From NCBI RefSeq assembly GCF_007859955.1, contig NZ_SJPR01000001.1, positions 1,617,590-1,681,589 on the forward strand: 64,000 bases of DNA, read 5' to 3'. Origin of the DNA: Botrimarina colliarenosi (GTDB taxonomy: Bacteria > Planctomycetota > Planctomycetia > Pirellulales > Lacipirellulaceae). Position 1 is the first letter of the stretch; each line of letters starts with the position of its first letter. The position numbers were made by a program, and so were the translations under genes. This document shows positions 36,079 to 44,229 of this stretch, piece by piece. Under the pieces are notes generated by a model, which saw only the letters and a list, made by a program, of their open reading frames with translations, had not been told where the DNA came from and ran no database searches.

Positions 36079-37458
36079 ATGCTGGCTACCCACATTAGCC
36101 GAGCTTTCTTCAAGCTCTGCCACGGGAACCAATTGGTTTACAACACCTGCTGGGAAGACCCGCGGCTCGATCGCGTTGCATTGCAGCTCGGCGAAGGCGA
36201 CCGGTTGATTGTCATTACGTCCGCCGGCTGCAACGCACTCGACTACGCGCTGGACGGCCCGGAGCGGATCGACACGGTCGACGTGAACCCTCGGCAGAAC
36301 GCTCTGCTGGACCTCAAGCTCGCGGCGATCCGCCGGCTCGACTACGACCAGTTCTTCGAGCTGTTCGGCCGGGGCAAGGTGAGCGACTGGTCAGCCGTCT
36401 ACACCGACGCGCTACGGGCCGAGCTGCCCGAGGCGAGCCGCAAGTTCTGGGACAAGAACGGCAAGTTCTTCCTCGGCCAGGGCCGCCGACCGAGCTTCTA
36501 CTTCCGCGGCACCGCGGGCATGTTCGCGTCGTGGATCAACTGGTACATCAACCGCTACGCCAAAGTCCGCGAGGATATCGACCGGCTGCTCGCCGCCGAG
36601 ACGGTCGAGGAGCAGAAGGAAATCTACGAGAGCCGCGTAAAGCCGGCTTTCTGGGGCCCCTTTATTAAGTGGTTCATGCGGCGCGACGCGGCGTTGTCGC
36701 TCTTGGGGGTGCCCCGCGCCCAGCGGAAGCAGCTCGAGCGGTACTACCCGGGCGGCATCGCCAAGTTCGTCGAGGACAGCCTCGATACGGTCTTCAGCGA
36801 GCTGCCGCTCAAAGACAACTACTTCTGGCGCGTCTACCTGACGGGCGAGTACACCAAGGAGTGCTGTCCCGAGTACCTCAAGGAAGAGAACTTCGCGCGG
36901 CTGAAGGGGACCGACGGCCAGCCTGGGCTCGCTTCGCGCGTGCACACGCACACGACGACGATCCTGGAGCACCTCAAGGGCGCGGACTGCGACTACTCGC
37001 ACTTTGTGCTGCTGGACCACATGGACTGGATGGCCGAGCACATGCACGACATGCTCGCCCTCCAGTGGCAAGAGATCGTCGACCGCGCCGACGACGGCGC
37101 AAAGCTCCTGTGGCGCAGCGCCGCGGTGATTTGCGAATTCGTCGATCCGATCGAGGTCGAGGTTGACGGCAAAAAGCGGCGCCTGGGTGAGTTGCTCGAG
37201 TACGATCGCCAGCTGGCCGATGAGCTGCACGAGATCGACCGCGTCCATACTTACGGCGGTTTCTCGATCGCCACGCTGCGGCGTCACGGCGTCTCGCTCG
37301 ATGCGGCGCGGGCGAATACGGGCAAGGGGCAGGGCGGCTACGCCGCCGGCGGCCGGCTCAACAAGAAGATGATCCATACGACGGAGCAAGCGGCCGATGG
37401 GGGCGTTGAGTCAGCTAAAGACGCTGTATCACCTGACGCTCTCGCCAATACGCGGTGA
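36079..37458 (+). CDS. btaA: BtaA, betaine-lipid synthase first subunit (DUF3419)
   Basis: 459 residues. BtaA transfers the 3-amino-3-carboxypropyl group of S-adenosylmethionine to diacylglycerol, giving DGHS. The DUF3419 signature is clear: [19 protein letters not shown] at the N-terminus, the SAM site [19 protein letters not shown] then [32 protein letters not shown], and [10 protein letters not shown] near residue 315. A C-terminal tail of about 25 residues beyond the family core overlaps the start of btaB by 62 bases. The gene lies 225 bp after a PlcP-like phosphoesterase, so substrate diacylglycerol could be supplied from phospholipid. The enzyme is membrane-associated. Confidence 0.92.
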   Translation: MLATHISRAFFKLCHGNQLVYNTCWEDPRLDRVALQLGEGDRLIVITSAGCNALDYALDGPERIDTVDVNPRQNALLDLKLAAIRRLDYDQFFELFGRGKVSDWSAVYTDALRAELPEASRKFWDKNGKFFLGQGRRPSFYFRGTAGMFASWINWYINRYAKVREDIDRLLAAETVEEQKEIYESRVKPAFWGPFIKWFMRRDAALSLLGVPRAQRKQLERYYPGGIAKFVEDSLDTVFSELPLKDNYFWRVYLTGEYTKECCPEYLKEENFARLKGTDGQPGLASRVHTHTTTILEHLKGADCDYSHFVLLDHMDWMAEHMHDMLALQWQEIVDRADDGAKLLWRSAAVICEFVDPIEVEVDGKKRRLGELLEYDRQLADELHEIDRVHTYGGFSIATLRRHGVSLDAARANTGKGQGGYAAGGRLNKKMIHTTEQAADGGVESAKDAVSPDALANTR

Positions 37459-38134
37459 GACGCACCAGGAACGCCTCGACAGCTTTTACGGCGGCCAGGC
37501 GGACGAGTACGACGCGTTCCGCAAGAAGATGCTGCATGGCCGCGAGGCCTTGTTTGATCGTCTTCCGGTGACGCCTGGCGGCGCGTGGCTCGATGTTGGG
37601 GCAGGGACCGCTCGCAATGGCGAGCTCTTCGGCGACCGCCTGGGCGACTTCGGCTCGGCCACGTTCCTCGACCTCTCGACGTCGCTCCTGGAGGTCGCCG
37701 ACCGGCGGATTAACGAGCAGGGCTGGGCGAACGCCCAGACGCTGCATGCCGACGCCACGGCGATCGGGCTGCCCGACGCGTCGCTCGATCTGGTGACTTT
37801 CACCTACTCGCTGACGATGATCCCCGACTGGTTCGCGGCGATCGACGAGGCGCACCGATTGCTCAAGCCGGGCGGGGTGATCGGCGTCGTCGATTTCTAT
37901 GTCTCGCGGAAGTACCCGGCCGACGGGCGGCGGAAGCACTCTTATTTCAATCGCAACTTCTGGCCGTACTGGTTCAATCACGATAACGTCTACCCGAGCG
38001 CCGACCACTTGCCGCTGCTCGAGGGGCGTTTCGAGACCGAACTGGTCGAGGAGTCGCAAGGCAAGCTGCCGTGGTTGCCGTTTGTGCGGGCGCCGTACTA
38101 CCGGTTCATGGGGAGAAAGGAAGGGGGAAGTTAG
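37397..38134 (+). CDS. btaB: BtaB, N-methyltransferase for betaine lipid
   Basis: 245 residues. BtaB methylates DGHS three times to the betaine lipid DGTS. The class I methyltransferase fold is seen in [19 protein letters not shown] (SAM motif I), [33 protein letters not shown] and [16 protein letters not shown]. The N-terminus [20 protein letters not shown] looks like that of BtaB proteins, which supports ATG 37397 even though it overlaps btaA by 62 bases in another frame. The unusually long overlap implies coupled translation. The order btaA-btaB with separate genes is the bacterial arrangement. Confidence 0.88.
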   Translation: MGALSQLKTLYHLTLSPIRGETHQERLDSFYGGQADEYDAFRKKMLHGREALFDRLPVTPGGAWLDVGAGTARNGELFGDRLGDFGSATFLDLSTSLLEVADRRINEQGWANAQTLHADATAIGLPDASLDLVTFTYSLTMIPDWFAAIDEAHRLLKPGGVIGVVDFYVSRKYPADGRRKHSYFNRNFWPYWFNHDNVYPSADHLPLLEGRFETELVEESQGKLPWLPFVRAPYYRFMGRKEGGS

Positions 38135-38217
38135 AAGTCGGACGCAAGCAGTGCGACGGCCGTAGCCAACCCCTCAGCTTGAATTTGCTTATCCCAACTT
38201 CGCACTTCCAACTTCCC
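38125..38217. repeat. Inverted repeat spanning the btaB stop
   Basis: Arms 38125-38138 (GGGAAGTTAGAAGT) and 38204-38217 (ACTTCCAACTTCCC) pair at 13 of 14 positions. The left arm contains the btaB stop codon and the right arm ends eight bases before the next GTG start. It belongs to the same class of stop-codon-adjacent palindromes as elsewhere in the window. Confidence 0.65.
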
Positions 38218-38225
38218 ACCTACCC

Positions 38226-39338
38226 GTGTCCCTCCTGTACTACAGCGTGATGGGCGAAGGACGCGGCCATGCCGCGCGCGCCCGGGCGGTGGTGGAGCGA
38301 TTGCGGGACCGGCACCGGGTGGTGCTGTTTACGTCGCACGACGCGTTGTCGTTTCTCAAGAAGCACTATGACGCCGACCCCGAGGTCGATGTCCGTGAGA
38401 TACCGGGCCTGAAGTTCCACTACACGCCGGCCGGGATCGACAACCTCAAGACGATCCGCCTGGGGCTCGCGTTTTGGGCCTCGATGGGGCGCTACACGCG
38501 TCGGCTGGATAAGGTGATCGAGAGCGAGCGCCCCGACTTGGTGATCACCGACTTCGAGCCCCTGGCGCCGCGCGCCGCACGGCGGGCGGGCGTCCCGATC
38601 CTGAGCCTCGACCACCAGCACTTCCTTTCAACGTACGACCTGTCGAGCTTGCCGCGTGAGCTGCGTGACTGGGCGTGGCGGATGAGCTGGTCGATCTGGG
38701 CGTTTGGGATCCGCCAAGAACGGACCGTCGTATCGGCTTTCTACAAGCCGCCGCTGCGTCGCGGTTGTGAGGACATCGTCCAGGTCGGCCCGCTGATCCG
38801 CCGGGCGGTCGCCGAGCGCCAGCCGACGACCGGCGAGCACCTTCTGTCGTACGTGCGGCGTGCGACGCCGCAAGGGGTGATCGATCGGCTGGCCGGTTTG
38901 CCGATGCCGGTGCGGCTTTACGGCCTGGGGGTGCGGCCCCCGCAGGGTTCGGTCACGTTCTGCGAGATTAACGAAACGACGTTCGTTGATGACTTGGCGA
39001 GCTGCGATGCGGTCGTCGCCGCGGCGGGCAACCAACTGATGGGCGAGGCGCTCTACTTCGGCAAGCCGGTGCTCGCCCTCCCCGAGCGGCATCACTACGA
39101 GCAGCGGATCAACGCGACGTTTGTCGAACAGATGGGCGCTGGCGAGCAGCAGATCCTTGAGCGTCTGTCGTCCAAGGACCTCGCTAACTTCTTGATGCGG
39201 CGCGAGACCTACCGCGAGCATCTGGCGGCGACCCGCCCCTGCCAAGATGGGGCGGCAGAAGCGGTCGGCGTGATCGAGGCGATGCTTCTGAAGAGCGACG
39301 CCTCCGTCGCCGGAGCCGCCACAAGGGAGACAGCGTAG
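38226..39338 (+). CDS. MurG/UGT-like (GT-B) glycosyltransferase
   Basis: 370 residues from a GTG start with no clear ribosome site. The N-terminus LYYSVMGEGRGHAARARAVV is the glycine-rich loop of GT-B enzymes, and LPERHHYEQRINATFVEQMG near residue 280, with GNQLMGEALYFGKPVLAL before it, is the nucleotide-sugar site of UGT/MurG-like proteins. The acceptor is unknown. Lying after btaB on the same strand, it could glycosylate diacylglycerol as a second phosphorus-free lipid route, but sequence does not prove this. The stop overlaps the next start by one base (TAGTG). Confidence 0.8.
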   Translation: MSLLYYSVMGEGRGHAARARAVVERLRDRHRVVLFTSHDALSFLKKHYDADPEVDVREIPGLKFHYTPAGIDNLKTIRLGLAFWASMGRYTRRLDKVIESERPDLVITDFEPLAPRAARRAGVPILSLDHQHFLSTYDLSSLPRELRDWAWRMSWSIWAFGIRQERTVVSAFYKPPLRRGCEDIVQVGPLIRRAVAERQPTTGEHLLSYVRRATPQGVIDRLAGLPMPVRLYGLGVRPPQGSVTFCEINETTFVDDLASCDAVVAAAGNQLMGEALYFGKPVLALPERHHYEQRINATFVEQMGAGEQQILERLSSKDLANFLMRRETYREHLAATRPCQDGAAEAVGVIEAMLLKSDASVAGAATRETA

Positions 39339-39784
39339 TGGCCGTTTGGTTGCTGTATGCCCAGCTGTTCGCCTCGATCTATATGACGGGGCTGATTTGG
39401 ATGGTGCAGCTGGTGCATTACCCGATGATGGCCGAGGTTCCCGCCGAGAGATTCGTTGAATGGGAACGGGTGAACGTCGTCCGGACCGGCTGGGCCGTCG
39501 GGCCGATGATGCTCCTCGAGATCGGGACCGCCTGCGCAATGCTGGCGATGCGGCCGCCGGGCGTACCGATCTGGGTTGCGTGGTTGGGGATCGCGCTGTT
39601 GCTGCTGGTCGATGGCTCGACGGCGGTCTTCTTCGGGCCGCAGCACGGCCGGCTAGCGTCGGGCTTTGACGCGACGCTCCATCGCCAACTCGTCGATTGG
39701 AATTGGCTCCGCACGTTCGGCTGGACGGCCCGCGGGCTGCTGATGGTCTACGCCACGCACCTGTGGGCGATCCAGCGCGGTTAA
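39338..39784 (+). CDS. Four-helix membrane protein of unknown function
   Basis: 148 residues with about four transmembrane helices (LYAQLFASIYMTGLIWMVQ, MMLLEIGTACAMLAM, IWVAWLGIALLLLVDGSTA and a short last one). A VHYP motif with Gln two residues before (QLVHYPMM) occurs in a family of small bacterial membrane proteins I cannot name. The GTG start overlaps the glycosyltransferase stop by one base and has AAGGGAG upstream. It is probably the last gene of the lipid operon, being followed by a perfect 24-bp palindrome. Confidence 0.75.
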   Translation: MAVWLLYAQLFASIYMTGLIWMVQLVHYPMMAEVPAERFVEWERVNVVRTGWAVGPMMLLEIGTACAMLAMRPPGVPIWVAWLGIALLLLVDGSTAVFFGPQHGRLASGFDATLHRQLVDWNWLRTFGWTARGLLMVYATHLWAIQRG

Positions 39785-39811
39785 GAGGCGTTGGGTTGGT
39801 CCGTCGCGCTG

Positions 39812-39877
39812 CCCGAGGCTAGCGCCTGCGGCTCAAGCAACGCACGCCGATCGTGAGCCGCAGGCGCTAGCCTCGGG
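39812..39877. repeat. Perfect 24-bp palindrome, family A
   Basis: Arms 39812-39835 and 39854-39877 are exact reverse complements with an 18-base loop. A close relative of the right arm, 21 of 24 bases the same, lies at 40689-40712 on the other side of the GNAT gene. It may end transcripts from both convergent genes. Confidence 0.85.
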
Positions 39878-39926
39878 TGACTCACCAAGTGGCTCCGCCA
39901 TCCGATCGATCCATCTGCTGGTTGAA

Positions 39927-40508
39927 TTAATAGCCGCGGCCGCGAAGGTCGATGTCGCCTGTCGGCCAGTCGCCGCCGGCCGGGTAACGCATCACGATGT
40001 CGTCATGAAAAGGATTCGCTTGCGGGTCGTCTTCGCTGAGCGAATTGACGATCCGGTTCTCGACCAATTGGCACCCGATCCGCTCGTAAAAGGATTGGAT
40101 CGACAGGCTGGTCTGGAACATTGCAAACGGAAAATCGCCGTTGTCGATCCGCGCGAAGGCGGCGTGCGTCACGGCGGCGCCGAGCCCCTGGCCACGACAA
40201 GCGGGGTCCGAGGCGACCATCGCTAACGCCATGATCGGCAGGTCGCCCGCCGACGTGCCAACCACCCGACAGAACGTCATAGCGTGGGCGATCAGCTTGT
40301 TGCCTTCCCAAATCAGGTACGAGATCGGCTCCTGCTGGGACGAGCCGGAATAGTCGCGCCCGACCCGCTTGAGCTGTTCGGCCCGCTCGACCGGACCGCG
40401 GTCGGGCCGGGGCCATACCGCGGCGAGCAGTTCGCCTGCCGCCAGGGCGTCGTCCTCGCGGATCTGCGTCAGTCGACAGGCTTTGACTGGATGGGGCATC
40501 GTCTTCAT
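39927..40508 (-). CDS. GNAT-family N-acetyltransferase
   Basis: 193 residues. The acetyl-CoA binding motif A is VASDPACRGQGLGAAVTHAA, where R/Q-x-x-G-x-G/A binds the pyrophosphate. The C-terminal part, FERIGCQLVENRIVNSL-like in sense (FYERIGCQLVENRIV), is motif B. The substrate is unknown; the protein is soluble. ATG at 40508 is chosen; 40499 is an alternative. It is flanked on both sides by members of the same palindrome family and appears monocistronic. Confidence 0.82.
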   Translation of the reverse strand: MKTMPHPVKACRLTQIREDDALAAGELLAAVWPRPDRGPVERAEQLKRVGRDYSGSSQQEPISYLIWEGNKLIAHAMTFCRVVGTSAGDLPIMALAMVASDPACRGQGLGAAVTHAAFARIDNGDFPFAMFQTSLSIQSFYERIGCQLVENRIVNSLSEDDPQANPFHDDIVMRYPAGGDWPTGDIDLRGRGY

Positions 40509-40654
40509 CAAGAGCGGCTCATAGCGGAGGATCGAGGGTTAAGGCAAGCTTAGCTCACGCCTCTCTCCGAGCCGGTATTAGACCCCCGCACCGCAAAGAG
40601 GGCCACCTGTAACGATTTTAGGTGAACCACGTTGAATTGAAATAAAACAACAGC

Positions 40655-40713
40655 ATTGCCCGAGGCGCAAGGGTTGACGGTGTTGTTCTGAGCCGTCGGC
40701 GCTAACCTCGGGT
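40655..40713. repeat. Degenerate palindrome, family A
   Basis: The right arm 40689-40712 shares 21 of 24 bases with the arm at 39854-39877. The left arm (from CCCGAGGCGC near 40657) has decayed and pairs only in part. The gap 40509-40762 otherwise holds an AT-rich stretch near 40600-40660 and no gene. Confidence 0.65.
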
Positions 40714-40762
40714 GGCGCCACGAGATCGCCACGCCACGTCTTCATGTCTTCGCCCCCTCCCA

Positions 40763-41719
40763 TCAATCGAGTTGTGAAGCCGTAAACGAAGAGCCGACGG
40801 TCTCGGTGTCCCAGGTCCAGGCGTCGCCACGTTGCGATTCGTAGTCACGCCACAGCTCGAACCAGTACGCCAAGAACCGGTGAGGACGGTAGCGCTCGTA
40901 GTGGGCGACGATCGCGGGGTGGAGCGTCAATGGGTTCGCGGGGCGTTCGACACCCTGACGCTTGCAGTAGAGCCGATGAGTCTCGGTGTCGATTGGCAGC
41001 TCGTCGTCGTGGTCGAGTAGCTGGAGCACGTTCGCCGCGGAGTAAGGGCCAAAGCCGTCAAGTGCTAGCAAGGCTTCGCGGAGTTCTTCGGTTGAACGCT
41101 CGGGCGACTCGAACCACGCGGGGTCGAGGTCCTCTTTGGCGAACCGCCGCGCGAGCCGAATGATCCGCTTCGCGCGGTAGCCGACACGGCAGACCTTTTG
41201 CAGCCGGCCCGGCGTCCACCGGGCGAGCCGCTCGGCCGACGGGAACGCCCCGCCGCCGACGCGATCGACCAGCAACTGGTTCATCCGCACGGTGCTGGGC
41301 CAGCCGACGTTGCAGCTGGTGATCGTCTTGACCATGTCCTCAAGCAGCGTTGCCGAGCGGAAGAGCCGGCCGAAGCCACGCCGCTTGATCCCGGGGAAGG
41401 CCCGCTGCAGGGTGGTGAGGTCCTTCTCGAGGCGGAGCATCCGGACGACAGCCCCGCGGACCGCCCGGCGGGCCGGGGCCGAGACCGACGCGTCGCAGCG
41501 GACCCGCAACGGCGCCCCCCTGCCGGCGGGTTGGTCGATGTGGACGCTGAATCGTTCTTCCGGCAAGCCAAACTCGGCGGCGTCGAAGGACCGGACCAGG
41601 GCGAGCTCGGTTGGCAGCCAGCGGTTGGGCGCCAGCAAGAAGTAGCCGTACGAGCAAACGGTCGCGGGAAGCCACAAATCGGCCGGGACAGCGATCGAAA
41701 GGCGGCTGGAGCGGGGCAT
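40763..41719 (-). CDS. HhH-GPD DNA glycosylase (AlkA/OGG-like)
   Basis: 318 residues. The helix-hairpin-helix and catalytic segment reads [17 protein letters not shown] then [12 protein letters not shown], where the Asp of LPID is the catalytic residue of the HhH-GPD fold. Upstream, the [16 protein letters not shown] region matches the AlkA/OGG1 group. It should excise damaged bases in base-excision repair. The specificity cannot be told from sequence. The start at 41719 (MPRSSRLS) avoids an upstream extension of low-complexity Arg-rich sequence. It is divergent from accD across about 150 bp. Confidence 0.86.
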   Translation of the reverse strand: MPRSSRLSIAVPADLWLPATVCSYGYFLLAPNRWLPTELALVRSFDAAEFGLPEERFSVHIDQPAGRGAPLRVRCDASVSAPARRAVRGAVVRMLRLEKDLTTLQRAFPGIKRRGFGRLFRSATLLEDMVKTITSCNVGWPSTVRMNQLLVDRVGGGAFPSAERLARWTPGRLQKVCRVGYRAKRIIRLARRFAKEDLDPAWFESPERSTEELREALLALDGFGPYSAANVLQLLDHDDELPIDTETHRLYCKRQGVERPANPLTLHPAIVAHYERYRPHRFLAYWFELWRDYESQRGDAWTWDTETVGSSFTASQLD

Positions 41720-41872
41720 TTCGATCGATTTTCCGAGGGATCGGGGCGCCCGTCGGCATGGTGGCGGCCTGCGGCGACTGTTAAGATGCGCGTTGGCGCC
41801 CCCGGTCCGCAACGGCCCGGTGGGACGCCGACGATGTGCCGCGAGTCGCCCCTTCCCCCGATCCCCACCGCT

Positions 41873-42748
41873 ATGTCGATCGGCCAGTCCATCCCGCCCA
41901 CCGCCGCCACGCCCGAAGAGGCTGCCCCGGTCGCCGCTACGCCTCGTCCGAAGCGAGGGGTCCCCAGCGGCCTCTGGCTACGCTGTGACGAATGCGGCGA
42001 GACCGTCTTCCGCAAGGAAGTCGAGCAGCTGATGAGCGTCTGTCCGGTCTGTGGCCGGCACATGTACCTCAGCGCCCGCGACCGGGTGAAGTTCGTCCTC
42101 GACGAGGGGACGTTCGACGAGTGGGACGCCGACCTGATGCCGGCCGACCCGCTGAAGTTTGCGGACAAGAAGCCCTACGCCGAACGGGTCGTCGCCGAGC
42201 AGAAACGGACCGGCCTGAACGATGCAGCCCTCACCGGCGCCGGCATGATCCGCGGCCGGCGGGTGGCGTTTGGCGTCACCGACTCGGCCTTCATCATGGG
42301 GAGCATGGGCTCGGTTGTCGGCGAACGCCTGACCCGACTCGTCGAACGGGCCACCGAGCAAAACCTCCCCGTCGTGATCGTCAGCGGCTCGGGCGGCGGC
42401 GCCCGGATGCACGAGGGGATCCTCTCGCTGATGCAGATGGCGAAGGTCTCCGCCGCGCTGGCGCGCTACGGCGAAGCCGGCGGCCTGTTCATCTCGGTCC
42501 TCACCAACCCAACGATGGGCGGCGTCGCCGCGAGCTTCGCCTCGCTGGGCGACCTCGTGTTCGCCGAGCCAAAAGCGCTAATCGGCTTCGCCGGCCCGCG
42601 GACGATCAAGGCGACCCTCCGCACCGAACTGCCCGAGGGCTTCCAGACGAGCGAGTTCTTGCTTGAGCACGGCTACATCGACCGCATCGTCCGCCGCTCG
42701 GACCTGAAGAGCGAGATTGCTCGGACGATCGACTACTGCGGGAAGTGA
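41873..42748 (+). CDS. accD: Acetyl-CoA carboxylase carboxyltransferase beta subunit
   Basis: 291 residues. AccD with AccA transfers the carboxyl group from biotin to acetyl-CoA, the first step of fatty-acid synthesis. The zinc ribbon (CDECG ... CPVCG) starts near residue 37 and the carboxyltransferase core follows: [59 protein letters not shown] and [11 protein letters not shown] 41873 matches the family length; ATG 41834 is a second possibility, and the long open frame upstream is antisense to the glycosylase gene. Confidence 0.95.
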   Translation: MSIGQSIPPTAATPEEAAPVAATPRPKRGVPSGLWLRCDECGETVFRKEVEQLMSVCPVCGRHMYLSARDRVKFVLDEGTFDEWDADLMPADPLKFADKKPYAERVVAEQKRTGLNDAALTGAGMIRGRRVAFGVTDSAFIMGSMGSVVGERLTRLVERATEQNLPVVIVSGSGGGARMHEGILSLMQMAKVSAALARYGEAGGLFISVLTNPTMGGVAASFASLGDLVFAEPKALIGFAGPRTIKATLRTELPEGFQTSEFLLEHGYIDRIVRRSDLKSEIARTIDYCGK

Positions 42749-42818
42749 GGCAGGTACGGTTCGTCGAATTGCGAGGCTGGACGCGCTAGTCGGCGGCCCA
42801 TTCGCGTGCCAGCGGCTA

Positions 42819-44069
42819 TTAGAGATCCTCCTCGTCGTCGTTCTCCTCGAACAAGTCGTACAAATCTTCGTTCGTTTCCTCGAGCGAAAAGTGATTCGGG
42901 TCAAAGCCCTCGGGTAGCCATTCGCGTAGCTCTTCGTGCCGCTCGTGTTTCGGATTGCCAAGCCCTTCTAGCAGGTCGGCGTAGCCCCACGGTCCGCCGC
43001 AGTCTTCTGGAGGACAGGCGCCGCTCCCCGCCAGGCAGAATAGTGGCATCTCGTCGAGGTCCAGCTCGAGCGTCTTCTCGATCTTGATCGTGTGCCGCCA
43101 GTCGTCGCCGAAGTCGTACACGTAGCTGAGCGTCTTGGCGCCCGATTCGACCAATTCCGCAAGTGTTACATCCGACTCCAATCGCACATCGTCGCTAAAC
43201 TCCTCGAACTCCGCCGCGTCCTCGGCGACAATCCTCTGCTTCCCGACGTTGAACTCGTGCAGGTGGCAGTCGAACCAACCAAAAACGGCTTGGAGGACGT
43301 GGTGCAAATCTTCTAGCGTCATGTCGGGAACACGCAAACGCCGCCATACGAGGGGCTTCACGTCGTCGAGCGTCACTTTGATCTTGTAGACAACCTGCGG
43401 TTCGAGCGTCGCGCGGACAAACTCCGACAGCTCTTCCCCGACACCATCGATGCCTTCGATCGCGGCGTTGACAAGGTGCACCGGGACCGGGATTGGCAGC
43501 CGATTGTCGGCCTCTCCGTCCTCTAAGTGATGGACGAAGGGGATGATCCCGGCATCGACGAGCTTCTGCTGCTCACTGGGCGGCAGCATCCTCGTATCGA
43601 CGATGAATCCGCCCTGCATCTCGACGAGCCACACGAACGGGTTGTCCTTCAGCCGGCTCGGAACCGACCAATCCGGATCGAGCTGGACGACATCAAGGCC
43701 CTCGCGCAGCACCTTTGCCTTGTTGTGCATCGTCGCCATTGAGACGCTAAACCTTTCGGCGATCTCTTCCGAGCGGACATGGGGTTGGAAGCTAGCGTCT
43801 TGCAAAAAATTGACCCAGCCCACGGTGTAGACAATGCCACACGCCCAGCCCTCGCGCTTGCCGCGGACAACCGGCGAACCCTTCTGGCAGAGCGCCACGG
43901 CCATCTGGCGGCACAGCTGTTGGTACTCGTCGTCGAGCCGCTCGTTGCAGAACTCGTCGGTGAGCCGGACCAGATCTTCGTAGATTGGGCGGAACGCCTC
44001 GGGAACGCCTTGCGGCCCGGCCACGGTAGGGGCGTCACTCGCCCCCGTGACAGAACGACTGCTAGCCAT
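42819..44069 (-). CDS. DUF6398 plus pRiA4 ORF3-like protein
   Basis: 416 residues. The start at 44069 has an ideal GGAGG seven bases upstream. The N-terminal half (about 35-130: LDDEYQQLCRQMAVALCQKG, GWACGIVYTVGWVNFL, and HVRSEEIAERFSVSMATMHN, a helix-turn-helix-like stretch) matches DUF6398. The C-terminal half (about 225-400: VYKIKVTLDDVKPLVWRRL, LHHVLQAVFGWFDCHLHEF, YVYDFGDDWRHTI) is the plasmid pRiA4b ORF3-like domain. The C-terminus is very acidic (EENDDEEDL). Function of both domains is unknown; the second is often plasmid- or transposon-borne. Confidence 0.82.
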   Translation of the reverse strand: MASSRSVTGASDAPTVAGPQGVPEAFRPIYEDLVRLTDEFCNERLDDEYQQLCRQMAVALCQKGSPVVRGKREGWACGIVYTVGWVNFLQDASFQPHVRSEEIAERFSVSMATMHNKAKVLREGLDVVQLDPDWSVPSRLKDNPFVWLVEMQGGFIVDTRMLPPSEQQKLVDAGIIPFVHHLEDGEADNRLPIPVPVHLVNAAIEGIDGVGEELSEFVRATLEPQVVYKIKVTLDDVKPLVWRRLRVPDMTLEDLHHVLQAVFGWFDCHLHEFNVGKQRIVAEDAAEFEEFSDDVRLESDVTLAELVESGAKTLSYVYDFGDDWRHTIKIEKTLELDLDEMPLFCLAGSGACPPEDCGGPWGYADLLEGLGNPKHERHEELREWLPEGFDPNHFSLEETNEDLYDLFEENDDEEDL

Positions 44070-44229
44070 TTGTGAACCTCCTGTCCGCGCATTAAGGATC
44101 GACGCTAAAATCAGAGTGGATCGGATCGATAAATGCAAGCATCGTGATCGGTGGACGGCTTGATCCCGGGCGACGCCGCGCTACACTTCCACGTCCCGCC
44201 TGCCGCTCCCTCCTGCGCCCCCTCCCGCC

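Noticed and set aside
41198..41872. Long N-terminal extension of AccD
   Set aside because: It is antisense to the DNA glycosylase gene and lies before the zinc ribbon where the family begins.
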